Shown: piece after piece, positions 8,384 through 17,300 of the stretch
Layout of the letters: every line of letters begins with the position of its first letter
Numbering within the stretch: the stretch's first letter is position 1
Origin: a gamma proteobacterium NOR5-3
Lineage (GTDB): Bacteria; Pseudomonadota; Gammaproteobacteria; Pseudomonadales; Halieaceae
Direction: 5' to 3'
NCBI GenBank assembly: GCA_000158155.1
Contig: DS999409.1
Location: 171,257 to 235,256 of the forward strand
DNA length: 64,000 bases
Notes under the pieces: model-generated
Seen by the model: only the letters and a program-made list of their open reading frames with translations
Database searches by the model: none
What the model was told of the DNA's origin: nothing
Translations under genes and position numbers: made by a program

Positions 8384-10009
8384 ATGAGGCATCTCACCTA
8401 CCCGTTAGCGATGCTTGCACTCATCGGTGCGGGTTCGGTAGCAGCCGGTGAAAGTCTACTGTTACGCAACGTGCTGCTGCCATCGATGACAGGGGGCGAC
8501 GATAAGAACGTCAGTATTCTCATCACCAACCATCGACTTGAGCTGATTTCGGAAGACCCCATACCGGTGTCCGATGACTGCGAGGTCTTCGATGCTAAGG
8601 GCGGTTTCGTCATAGGGCGCCTGGATCTGGGTGCACCCGCCGGGTTTCTTATCCTGGAGGGCGATCCGCGTGATGACCCGGAGCTACTGCTCGACACCAG
8701 GCGCAATGCCAGTTTTGGGGCGGCCCGGGGTGAGATCCTGAAAAATACGCTGCCGTCTATTAGCGATACCGAACGCGGTGTGACGTCCTACGATGGCTGG
8801 CTTGCGTACACTCCGCCTCCGCTTGCCTTACCTTTGGACTATCGTGACGCGACACGTTGGAATCATTTTCAGGGTCGGCATGTATCTGGAGTGCTTGCGG
8901 GGTTGGTGGGTTTAGACCGCACAGCTTGGCTGGCCCAGAACGCAGAGAGTCAGAGACAGGTGGGCGATCTTGATTCCCTCGACGGAGGAACTATCCGCGC
9001 GTTGCGTGCAGGGGGCGTAGGTACTCTGAATTTTGATAACCCCTGGGTGTGGACCGTGTTTGGCACGACCCATGCTTTTGAAAGGGGTTTTGACAGTGGG
9101 GACGATGACGACTTCTCCTGGATTGACTTGCGACTGGATATACCTGTCTGGAAGGACATGACCGTTTCGGTCGGCAAACAGAAAGAGCCTATTTCCATGG
9201 AGCGCCTAATGTCCCTTCTTTATCTCCCTCAGCAAGAGCGGTCCGCTTCAGCTGATTCGCTGCTTCGCGCACGCAATGTTGGTGCGGTGTTTTCAACTCC
9301 AGTATTCGATGATCGTGCCGCGCTGGCTGTCGGGGTTTTTAACGATTGGCTCGACAAGGGGCAACCATCGTCACCCGGCGATAACACGACCACCGTTGTC
9401 GGTCGTGCCACCTTTGTTCCTTGGACTTCGCCAGACGAGAACACCCTATTACATGTAGGCTTCGGATACCGCTCATCAAATGGCAAAGAGCCGGCCGCCC
9501 TGCGTGCTCGTCCCGAGGTCAATAGCGCCCCCGATTTTGTCATCAGCGATCAACTCAGGCACCCCGAGCTTGATACGTACCAGGCCGAGTTATCGCTGCG
9601 CTCGGGTCCTGTGTGGATCCACGGTGAATGGATAGATGTGCAGATCGACTCAGGAAGTGCGCAACAACCCAATCCATCAGGTTACAACGTGACCGCATCG
9701 TGGATACTTACGGGAGAGCGCCGTCCTTACAACTCACGCGCTGGGGTTTTTGGTCGGGCACCCGTCGCCCGTGGTGTGGATGTGAACGGATGGGGAACCT
9801 GGGAAATGTCAACGCGATACTCAAAGCTTAAGGGAAATACGTTCATGCTCGATGCGGGTGACATGAACATCTGGTCAGCGGGCCTTAATTGGTGGCTGAC
9901 GCCCCGTGTCAGTTTCAACGTGAATTATCGATGGATTGACCTAACGCAGGATTCGTTGACGGGGAAAAGCGAGGAAATCACCGCGCGCTTGATGGTGATC
10001 GTGGACTGA
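8384..10009 (+). CDS. OprO/P-like porin with N-terminal amidohydrolase-like domain
   Basis: The product has 541 residues when started at the ATG at 8384, which gives a clean signal peptide (MRHLTYPLAMLALIGAGSVA, cleaved near residue 22). The last 370 residues are amphipathic beta strands with aromatic ends (SVGKQKEPISMERLM, NYRWIDLTQD) as in phosphate-selective porins O/P, and would form an outer-membrane barrel. The first mature 100 residues are unusual. LLLRNVLLPS, VSILITNHRLELIS, VFDAKGGFVIG and GAPAGFLILEGDPRDDPELL look like the two halves of the beta domain that flanks the TIM barrel of amidohydrolases, joined without the barrel. Metal-binding residues of the barrel are therefore absent. 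It sits eight bases after the amphi-Trp gene. The transported solute is not evident. Confidence 0.72.
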   Translation: MRHLTYPLAMLALIGAGSVAAGESLLLRNVLLPSMTGGDDKNVSILITNHRLELISEDPIPVSDDCEVFDAKGGFVIGRLDLGAPAGFLILEGDPRDDPELLLDTRRNASFGAARGEILKNTLPSISDTERGVTSYDGWLAYTPPPLALPLDYRDATRWNHFQGRHVSGVLAGLVGLDRTAWLAQNAESQRQVGDLDSLDGGTIRALRAGGVGTLNFDNPWVWTVFGTTHAFERGFDSGDDDDFSWIDLRLDIPVWKDMTVSVGKQKEPISMERLMSLLYLPQQERSASADSLLRARNVGAVFSTPVFDDRAALAVGVFNDWLDKGQPSSPGDNTTTVVGRATFVPWTSPDENTLLHVGFGYRSSNGKEPAALRARPEVNSAPDFVISDQLRHPELDTYQAELSLRSGPVWIHGEWIDVQIDSGSAQQPNPSGYNVTASWILTGERRPYNSRAGVFGRAPVARGVDVNGWGTWEMSTRYSKLKGNTFMLDAGDMNIWSAGLNWWLTPRVSFNVNYRWIDLTQDSLTGKSEEITARLMVIVD

Positions 10010-10021
10010 GACTGGGCTCTT

Positions 10022-10634
10022 CGGCTCTTCATCATCAACGGGGGACACCGCGACATCGAAGCTCTTCTCTCCGACCGCGGCATTACTGTTGCTCGCGAAT
10101 CCATTCGCCCGTAGTGCCCAAAGTACTCGCTACGCTCATGGGGCAGGCCCTCCATCAAATCCGGTGCTTGTACGCACGCAGAGTCAAGCGGCAACACCGA
10201 GGTTATGGCGATACATTTTACATTGATGAGGTATTCGTCAAAATAAACGGCAAGCAACGCTACCTGAGGCTGACTAGCTGTCAGGACGGCGAATTGGGCG
10301 ACGTTTGTTTGCAAGGCAAGCGCGAGGGATCCGTAGCCAAGCTACCCAGTCGCCCATCGTGCACTCATGCCAGATGTAGCTCAATTGCACCGAAGGTAGG
10401 AGAATAATCGGGTCGAGCAACCCCAGAGTCTGCCCCGCTTCTTCAGTACAAGGCGACGAGGGTAAGAGGACGTGGCATGGGCAGTTCAAATCCATGAAGT
10501 AAGCTCAGCGATTCGCGACAGCCCCCACGACCGAGGCTAATCTATTCAATCTTGGCAGGCACCTGATCAGCGCTGATCATTCTCGCAACCTGCGGACAGC
10601 TGCGTTCGGAGATTGGAGTAGGGCGGTGGCTTGA
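10022..10634 (+). pseudogene. second IS6-family transposase remnant
   Basis: Scattered frames recognisably match IS6 transposase: DIEALLSDRGITVARESIR, QHRGYGDTFYIDEVFVKING, GELGDVCLQGKREGS and a C-terminal remnant ending near 10634. Stops and frameshifts break it repeatedly and the N-terminus is missing. The left 32-bp motif seen inside the first IS6 copy recurs at 10117-10148, but the inverted partner does not. The upstream junction shares GGGGGACACCG with the dispersed repeats at 31.8, 33.1 and 61.6 kb. Confidence 0.75.
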
Positions 10635-10795
10635 GGGTGCTGGAGGAGTTATCGATGGCAGCAGAACTTAAGTTGTCAGAAATTTCTCAGTACGTAAATG
10701 CGTTGATATCGATTTTCGTAATTGTGCCGCACGAGTGATAACCACCGTATTTTTGAGCTAGAATAATAAGAAATCGCGGCATTTTTGGAGAAGCC

Positions 10796-11248
10796 ATGCG
10801 TTTCATTCTGGTCACCACCTTAGTCGGGTCAATACTATTTTGCTCGCAGGCGTTCTCACAGTCCGAAGGCTGCAACACTATCAACGGACTAGCGGTACTC
10901 CCTGCCTCTGCTCAGTTGATTGATCTTGGTGCGAACCGGGCATATTCGGCAGGGGAAACCATCAGTGTGAGCGCGACGACTCCGGGCACGACGACGAATT
11001 TGGCCATTGAACAAAACGGGACCGTTGTGGCGACTGCCCCCTTCCCGGGTACGGTGAGCTACCGTATACCCAGCAGTGGGAGCTTTACTATCCGTTTCAT
11101 AACCGATCCGCTCGCTGTGGTTACGTTCACAAGTGCCTCCTGCGCGGTCGCCAGTGTCCCTGCTACGCCAGCCTGGTCTCTTGCTATTTTGCCGCTCGCG
11201 CTACTTGCACTGACCTTTTTACGGATTCGCAAGAAAAAGTTAGTCTAG
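10796..11248 (+). CDS. small secreted protein with IPTL-CTERM-like anchor
   Basis: The product has 150 residues. The start at 10796 follows a GGAG ribosome site and gives a signal peptide MRFILVTTLVGSILFCSQAF cleaved before SEGC. A beta-rich domain of about 95 residues with two Cys (CNTI and ASCAV) follows. The C-terminus VPATPAWSLAILPLALLALT then LRIRKKK has the Pro-Thr-x-x-x-Trp start, hydrophobic helix and basic tail of an exosortase sorting signal, although it departs from the canonical IPTL motif. It would be exported, cut and anchored or released by exosortase H. The domain itself is not recognised. It is the smallest complete member of the IPTL-like set in this window apart from the mini-ORF at 21.9 kb. 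Confidence 0.72.
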   Translation: MRFILVTTLVGSILFCSQAFSQSEGCNTINGLAVLPASAQLIDLGANRAYSAGETISVSATTPGTTTNLAIEQNGTVVATAPFPGTVSYRIPSSGSFTIRFITDPLAVVTFTSASCAVASVPATPAWSLAILPLALLALTFLRIRKKKLV

Positions 11249-11488
11249 CTATGGTCCAGGCACAGTGGCAGTAGAGGGTGTAGCCAACTTAACTGGCCTG
11301 AAAAGGGTGCCGACAAGTTAACTGCAGGTCATGGACTGGGGCGGCGCAAAGCTACGCCGGGCGTGCAAAGACGGGTCCGGTGGCATCACTTTAGCGCCGG
11401 TTTAGGACTGGTACATGAACTCCATTTCCACTTTCGCCGCGAAGCCAAGTAAGCTTTCCAGCCCGTTTAAACGCCTACAAGGTCAAGA
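11249..11488. other. IS-end remnants, no gene
   Basis: Two close variants of the IS6 left-end sequence lie here: GGGTGTAGCCAACTTAACTG near 11278 and GGGTGCCGACAAGTTAACTG near 11308. They look like nested, decayed insertion ends. No coding frame is supported. Confidence 0.45.
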
Positions 11489-12217
11489 ATGAGTTCCAAT
11501 AGCATGACCAACTTTCGACCGATGCTCTCGTTTTTTTCGCTCTTAATCGCCACTCTTGTCGCGGGCGTTGATGTGCATGCTGAGAACAGCGCCTTACATG
11601 AGTTTAATTTTTCGGGAGAGCCCACCAGGACCGCGTATGAGTGGCTAACGGTTAGCGATTTTTCCCTGGAGCGACATGCGGACAACCCCGACAGAATCGA
11701 GTTCTACCACAAGGACGAAGCCCTGCACTTGCGTGTGAAGAAGCCTTCGTTCGGAATGGCAGTGCATGAACTGGATATCCCGAGCGCACGGCACCTTGAG
11801 CTGCTTTGGGGTGTATCTGATTTTCCGGAGGGCGCCTCCTATGAGCACGGTGTCGATAATGAGGCGATCATGCTCTATGTATTCTTCGGCCATGAGCGTC
11901 AGCCGAGCGGGGAGATATTTGTTCCGGACAGCCCGTACTTCATCGGATTTTATCTGTGTCCGAAGGGGGCCGATGATGTGAATGAGCCCTATGCAGGCCA
12001 CCACTACAAGAAAACGGGGCGTTACATCTGCGTAGAGCATCCCGCCGAGGGAGAAACTATTGTCAGCCGCATCGATCTTGAGGAAGAGTTCAGGCGCAGC
12101 TTCGACAAGCCCTATGTACCAGTCGTTAGCGGCGTAAGTATTGAAGTGGATACCACCGGGTCCGGGAACGATGGTCATGCGGCTGCCTTCATTCGACGAT
12201 TGGCTTTCTATCCTTGA
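11489..12217 (+). CDS. secreted DUF3047-like protein
   Basis: The 242-residue product has an N-terminal hydrophobic segment (about residues 10-28, cleavage near VHAEN), so it should be periplasmic. The mature part has a jelly-roll-like pattern: HEFNFSGEP, then VHELDIPSARHLELLWGVSD, FPEGASYEHGVDNEAIMLYV and FFG. The 'weak sum of a W-x-V..lp.ga....DD.a..vyv.F' order is reminiscent of DUF3047, but I could not align it fully. The function is unknown. It is preceded by IS debris and followed on the same strand by two other small secreted proteins at spacings of about 100 bp. An alternative start is the second ATG at 11504. Confidence 0.6.
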   Translation: MSSNSMTNFRPMLSFFSLLIATLVAGVDVHAENSALHEFNFSGEPTRTAYEWLTVSDFSLERHADNPDRIEFYHKDEALHLRVKKPSFGMAVHELDIPSARHLELLWGVSDFPEGASYEHGVDNEAIMLYVFFGHERQPSGEIFVPDSPYFIGFYLCPKGADDVNEPYAGHHYKKTGRYICVEHPAEGETIVSRIDLEEEFRRSFDKPYVPVVSGVSIEVDTTGSGNDGHAAAFIRRLAFYP

Positions 12218-12317
12218 GTTTGGGTCGTGCGCGGCGACCTTGCGGTCTCGTGGCCGCAGGCTATTATCAAAGGCGGTACACCACCATAAAGGCATTCTGC
12301 GTCAGGAGTAGTGAGTT

Positions 12318-12659
12318 ATGACCTTAAGAGCAACCCTGTTTATATCAGTCATGCTGTCGAGTTTCTTGTTCGCCCACGGTTCAGCGGCGAGCGAGAATAA
12401 GGCGGCGGTATGCGAGTTTCACAATCACGGTGATTTAAAGAAAGACAAAACGGGTCCCTGTCAGTACTCGAGCGACAAGGAAGAAATCAAGATCAAGTTG
12501 AGCAACGGTGAGGTCCTACGGTTCGTCGAAGAGCGCAAGCGTAAGGGCCACTACATCGATCAGGACGGGAACCGTCTCGATGTAAAAAAGAACAATGACT
12601 ACACGCTGACTTATCGATGGAAGAACCAGCGTCTGGTCGTGATGCTGGCCGAGCGTTGA
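12318..12659 (+). CDS. small secreted protein, single copy of a Cys-pair beta domain
   Basis: The product has 113 residues with a signal peptide ending near HGSAAS. The mature domain contains VCEFHN, then GPCQYS, IKIKLSNGEVLRFVEE, GHYIDQDGNRLDV and a closing strand RLVVML. The same order of elements (a Cys pair 10-14 residues apart, an I-x-I strand with 'dG', a 'G-x-Y/F-x-D-x-x-G-R/N' turn) occurs twice in the next gene, so the two genes share a domain that I do not recognise from named families. The Cys pair probably forms a disulfide in the periplasm. Spacing suggests its own ribosome site (AGGAG upstream at about 12305). Confidence 0.65.
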   Translation: MTLRATLFISVMLSSFLFAHGSAASENKAAVCEFHNHGDLKKDKTGPCQYSSDKEEIKIKLSNGEVLRFVEERKRKGHYIDQDGNRLDVKKNNDYTLTYRWKNQRLVVMLAER

Positions 12660-12758
12660 GCTACGTCACTATTAATTACCGTGCATCAGCAATGGCCATG
12701 ACAACGCAATTGCCCTGTTGCGGGCGCACAAGCCATTGCCCCTAAGACAGGAACGCCG

Positions 12759-13415
12759 ATGAAACGATACATAGCTGGCATTATGGGCCTGGGCGTTACA
12801 GCCTGGGCATCCATGGTGATGGCGGATTCCACCGACGCCGCGTGCGAGATCTACCCGGCAGGCGCCGACCGCAGCGATCTGACGGTTTCCTGCCGGTTCT
12901 ATCAGGCCCAGGGGCGCGTTGTTATTACCCGCGCCGACGGCGTCGAGTACGACTTTACAATGCAGGGCGATACGCCCGGTAACTTTGTCGACGAACAGGG
13001 AAGGACTGTTTATCGACAGGGCGATCTGGGGGACCAGGGCCTTATCTTTCGCTTACCGGATGAGAGTGTCTACGTATACTGGAATACGGCAATGCTTGAG
13101 CCGGCTGACGAAAGTAATCCCACCTGGCCGTTCACCACGGATTACTATGATGCCACTGCTTTGTTTCGCTGCAGGCTTGCGGGCGCGGAACAATTCTCTG
13201 AGTGTCCCGGCGGCATTTTGCGTATGGGCGGAGGAGAGGCGTCAATCGTGGTTCAGAGTCCCTCCGGCGAGCAATTCACTATCAATGTCATGCGCGATTA
13301 CGTCAATGCCGCGAACCGCGAAGTGGATGCCCGCCTTAAAGGCGATACATGGATGCTGACCTTTGCGAACGGCGAGGTCTGGGAGATACCGTTGGCGGCC
13401 GTAGAGGGCGGATGA
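12759..13415 (+). CDS. secreted protein with two copies of the Cys-pair beta domain
   Basis: The product has 218 residues with a signal peptide MKRYIAGIMGLGVTAWASMV and a likely cut after VMA. Two related domains follow. Domain one (about 28-120) has ACEIYPAG, VSCRFY, VVITRADGVEYDF, GNFVDEQGRTV and SVYVYW. Domain two (about 132-215) has LFRCRLAG, FSECPGG, ASIVVQSPSGEQF and WMLTFANGEVWEI. Each mirrors the single domain of the upstream gene at 12318-12659. Each domain has one Cys pair. The function is unknown; the layout suggests duplication of a small periplasmic or surface module. It is followed by a gap of 112 bp and then a methyltransferase on the same strand. Confidence 0.68.
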   Translation: MKRYIAGIMGLGVTAWASMVMADSTDAACEIYPAGADRSDLTVSCRFYQAQGRVVITRADGVEYDFTMQGDTPGNFVDEQGRTVYRQGDLGDQGLIFRLPDESVYVYWNTAMLEPADESNPTWPFTTDYYDATALFRCRLAGAEQFSECPGGILRMGGGEASIVVQSPSGEQFTINVMRDYVNAANREVDARLKGDTWMLTFANGEVWEIPLAAVEGG

Positions 13416-13527
13416 GTTTGTAGAGCGTGCAAATAGCGTCAAACCAGAGCCATAGACATACGCACAGGGCCTTTCAAGTATTTGCTGGCATCGAGGCTTG
13501 TTTTAACAACGTCATAGGAAGGTCGCA

Positions 13528-14181
13528 GTGAGCAACGGAATTGAAGCCGATACCCCGGAGATCTGGGGAACTAATGCCTCGACGGATAGCGCTATTGTTG
13601 AGCGCGATTACGAGGCCTTTTCGAAAACTGGCGTGTACGACGAGACCTTTGCTGATTGGGGCTACGTTGGGCCAGAGACTGCGGCCGCGCTCATGCGCAA
13701 TTTTGTACCATTAAACAGCAAAATCCTCGATGCAGCCTGTGGCTCGGGGCTCACCGGTCGTGCACTGCAGACCCTTGGCTACGACGACATTCATGGCATT
13801 GATATATCCCCTTCGTTGCTGGAGGAGGCGAGGAGGAGTGGCGCCTACAAGGTCCTTACTCGCGTCGACATGCAGAGCCTGCCCCTGCCCATAGAGGATG
13901 GGAGCTTCGATGCGGTGAACTTTATTGGCGCACTGAGCTACTTCGAGGGTAGCGACATTTTGAGGGAACTCTGTCGGGTCACAGTACCCGGGGGACATAT
14001 TGTTTTTTCTCAGCGCGATGATCTGATGCGCGATCTGAACTACGAGGCACAGCTACGCGAGCTGGAAGTTGTCGGGCTCTGGCGTCGCGTGTTTTCCACG
14101 GATCCTTTGCCGTATCTTCCAAACCATCCGCAATATGGCTCCAGCATTCGCGTTCAGTATTTTGTTTATGAGGTTAGCTGA
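13528..14181 (+). CDS. class I SAM-dependent methyltransferase
   Basis: The 217-residue product starts at a GTG preceded by GGAAGG. Motif I is ILDAACGSG (residues 66-74). The acidic residue after strand 2 is in IHGIDISPSLLEEA, then VDMQSLPLPIEDGSFDAVNF (motif II/IV region) and LCRVTVPGGHIVFSQ. This is the standard Rossmann methyltransferase fold (Methyltransf_11/25 type). No signal peptide is present, so it is cytoplasmic. The substrate cannot be deduced; the family includes small-molecule and quinone methylases. The context, between secreted proteins of unknown role and a giant DUF11 protein, gives no pathway. Confidence 0.82.
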   Translation: MSNGIEADTPEIWGTNASTDSAIVERDYEAFSKTGVYDETFADWGYVGPETAAALMRNFVPLNSKILDAACGSGLTGRALQTLGYDDIHGIDISPSLLEEARRSGAYKVLTRVDMQSLPLPIEDGSFDAVNFIGALSYFEGSDILRELCRVTVPGGHIVFSQRDDLMRDLNYEAQLRELEVVGLWRRVFSTDPLPYLPNHPQYGSSIRVQYFVYEVS

Positions 14182-14304
14182 TTTAATTGAGGTGAATGGG
14201 CGCGCGGGTACTGACAAATCAACTAATTTCGAATGCCCAAGACAAGGCAGAATCCTGTAAGCTTAACGCTCTTAATATGGGTTCTCACAGCTGACTTGCG
14301 AACA

Positions 14305-17300
14305 ATGTTGTTTTTTTCAAGAACAGCCCCTGTAGCAGTCGCCGCGTTATGCTGCGCCGCTCTCATAGGGTTATCGCCCCACGCTATTGGCCAGTCGAGC
14401 GGTCCCGGAGGTGTTGGCGGCGCCAGTCTCTGGCTCGATGCCGACGACCGCAGCACCCTGTTTGCCGACGTCGCCTGCACGCGCCCGGTCACCTTACCGG
14501 GCAGCGAAGTGGCCTGCTGGGCCGATAAGAGCGGCAGCAACGCTAACGTTACCCTGCCGCGCGGCCTCGGCAAGCCGACCTGGCTGGAGAACCAGTTCCG
14601 TGGCAGGCCGGCGCTCGAGTTCAAGAAGGGGGAGCGCGACGGGCTGCGTTATCCGCTGCCTACACCCTACACAGGGCCCTATACCGAGTTCATCGTATTT
14701 CAGCAGCAGGGCATACCGCAGCAGTATGACTCTTTCTTTTCCAGCGGCTTTGGTCCGCTGCCGCAGTTTCATCAGATCACCTTTCTGAACAATGAATTTC
14801 GCTGGTTCAACAACGATGGAAACGTCGCTTTCGAGCCGTTCAGTAATGACCTGCGTTTGTACACCGCGCGAGGCGACGCCAGCGGCACGGAGGTCTTCGT
14901 CGACGGCGAGCGCGAAAACACCTCGCCTATCACCAGTGGCCGCACCTACGGCCAGTACCGTATTAACCTGAATCGCTCCGGCGACCGCGAGAACAACTCG
15001 AAAATCGCCGAGGTCATCGTCTACCACCGCGCCCTTGATGACTGCGAGACCGAGGACGTGAACTTCTACCTCGGCAGCAAGTACGGTCGTGACTTTTTCA
15101 ACCTGAAGAACGGGGACCCGACCATTCCGGGTTCTGGCTGGAGCTACACCGCCCCCTTTGACAATGGCATCAACGGCATTGCCGCCATTGACAGCGCCGC
15201 CTGTTCCCAGCCGCGGGTGATCGACTCTGCGCTATCTGACATCGTCACGCTTTCGAACCCCGTCGGTTTTGACGCGGGCGAACGCCTGCTCATCGCCAAT
15301 AACGGCGCCGGTTTGCAGACAGAGGCCAGCGACGTGCCCTCCGGCTTCGATGCGCGCCTGGTGCAGGTCTGGCAGATCGATGCGGACACGGCCGGCAATG
15401 GCGTCAGTGCGGACATCAGCTTTGATACCAGTAACACCGGCGGTGCCCAGGGCAATTCCATCGACATCAGCAACCCTGCGCAACTGGTCCTGCTTATCGG
15501 CGATGATCCGGCAGATATGGCGGCAGCGGACCGCAGTCCGATCGGCGCTGTGGTCAATGGCACCACCGTGACCTTTCCCAGTATTCCTCTTCAGCCCGAA
15601 GATGGCCGCTTCTTCACTCTGGCCCACCAGCTACCGCCGGGGGTGTTCGTGCACAACGCCGGTGACGTCGACTACTCCGTCACAGCGCTGCCGCAAGTGG
15701 TGGCTCCGGCCCTGGAGCTCAACTTCCCCAACCCGGCCACACAGATCGACGAGGCCAAGGTCAACATCGCCGAGAACTACCAGGACGGTGCCGATGTTCT
15801 TGGCATCAGCGGCCAGACCGGCACGAGCGGCACCATCGGTCCGCTGCCCGGCGGCGCCACGCTGAACTGGAGCTTCGACGCAGCCATCGGCGTGCTGAGC
15901 TTCTCGGGCTCTGGTATTGCCCAGGATTATCAGCAGGCTTTGCGCGACGTGACCTTCAAGAGCACCAGCACGAACACAGCCCGGCGCAAGCTCACCTACT
16001 CCGTGGGCAGCGGCTTGCAATTTCCGCCTACTGGCAATTTCTACGAGTTCCTTCCCGATGCCGGCATCAACTGGAACGCGGCCCGCGCGGCTGCGGATGC
16101 CCGTCGATACTTTGGCTTGCAGGGGTACCTCGCCACCGTTACCAGTCAGGGGGAAAGTCAGTTCATCCTGAACAAGCTGAAAGGCAAGCAGGGCTGGATT
16201 GGTGCCACGGACTCGCAGACAGAGAACGAGTGGCGCTGGGTGACTGGCCCCGAGGGGCTGGAGGACACCGGCAAGGGCAGGTTATTCTCGCAAAACGCTA
16301 CGCCGGTCGGTGGCGCTTACGTCAACTGGCAGTCCGGGCAGCCGGACGGCTCCGGCGATGCGGCCTATTTTATCGGTAACAACAGCTGGGCCGGCAGCGT
16401 GCCGGCGAAGTGGGACGACGTTCCGGTGGACTACACCACAGGCATGCAGGGTTACGTCATCGAGTACGGCGGCCTGCCGAACGACCCGCAGCTGCACCTG
16501 GCCGATGATGCCTTTATCAATGTGCTTTTGCCTGCCGTAACGTTAACCAAGACGGCGGCTACGGCCACGGCTAATACCGTTTCGGACCTGACCTACACTC
16601 TGACCTTTGAAAACACTGGCCCCGCCGACGCCCGCGACGTGCGCCTCGTCGATGTGCTGCCCACCAGCCCGAGCGGCGCAACCTTCGTCAGCGCCAGCGG
16701 CGGCGGTACCGAGAGCGGTGGACGCATGATCTGGAACATCGGCACGCTTGCCGCCGGCGCTTCCGATACGCGCACCGTCACCATCCGAACGCCGCAGACC
16801 ACCGGCACGATGAGCAATACCGCGACGCTCAGTGCATCGGACCTGCCAGGGGACGTGCAGGCGAGTGAGACTGTTACGCTTGTTGGGCCCAGCCTGGTGG
16901 TCGATGTCGGCGCACCGGCGGGTGTGACGGTACGCTCGCCAATAATTTTCAACGTGAGCGTGAACAACAACGGGTCCGGTGCCGCAACGAACTCGGAGAT
17001 CAGCTTCACGGTCAGTCCGACAGGCCTGGTTTTTGATGCCGGTGCGAGTAGCGCCGGATGCGCTCCGGTGTCGTTCAGCGATCCCACGATCATCTGTGAT
17101 ACGGGAATGATCGCAGCCGCGGGCTCCGCCACCCGCACGCTGGTCTACACGGGGCCGGCCGCGCAACAGACGGTTCGGGGTTTCGCCCAGGTTTCAGCAG
17201 ATCAGTTGGCTTTGCCGCTTTTCCAGTCGGCTGCGGTCTACGTCACCGAATGCACTCAGGCGAATCAGGCTTGTCTCGAGAAATCCTTCAGTCCGGGCAC

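Noticed and set aside
10114-10407. 97-codon gene at 10.1 kb
   Set aside because: It is a fragment of an IS6 transposase reading frame interrupted by stops on both sides.
16543-17166. Long antisense frames under the DUF11 gene (207 codons and similar)
   Set aside because: The repeats are high-GC with regular codon bias, which yields many long shadow frames; none has a plausible domain or ribosome site.
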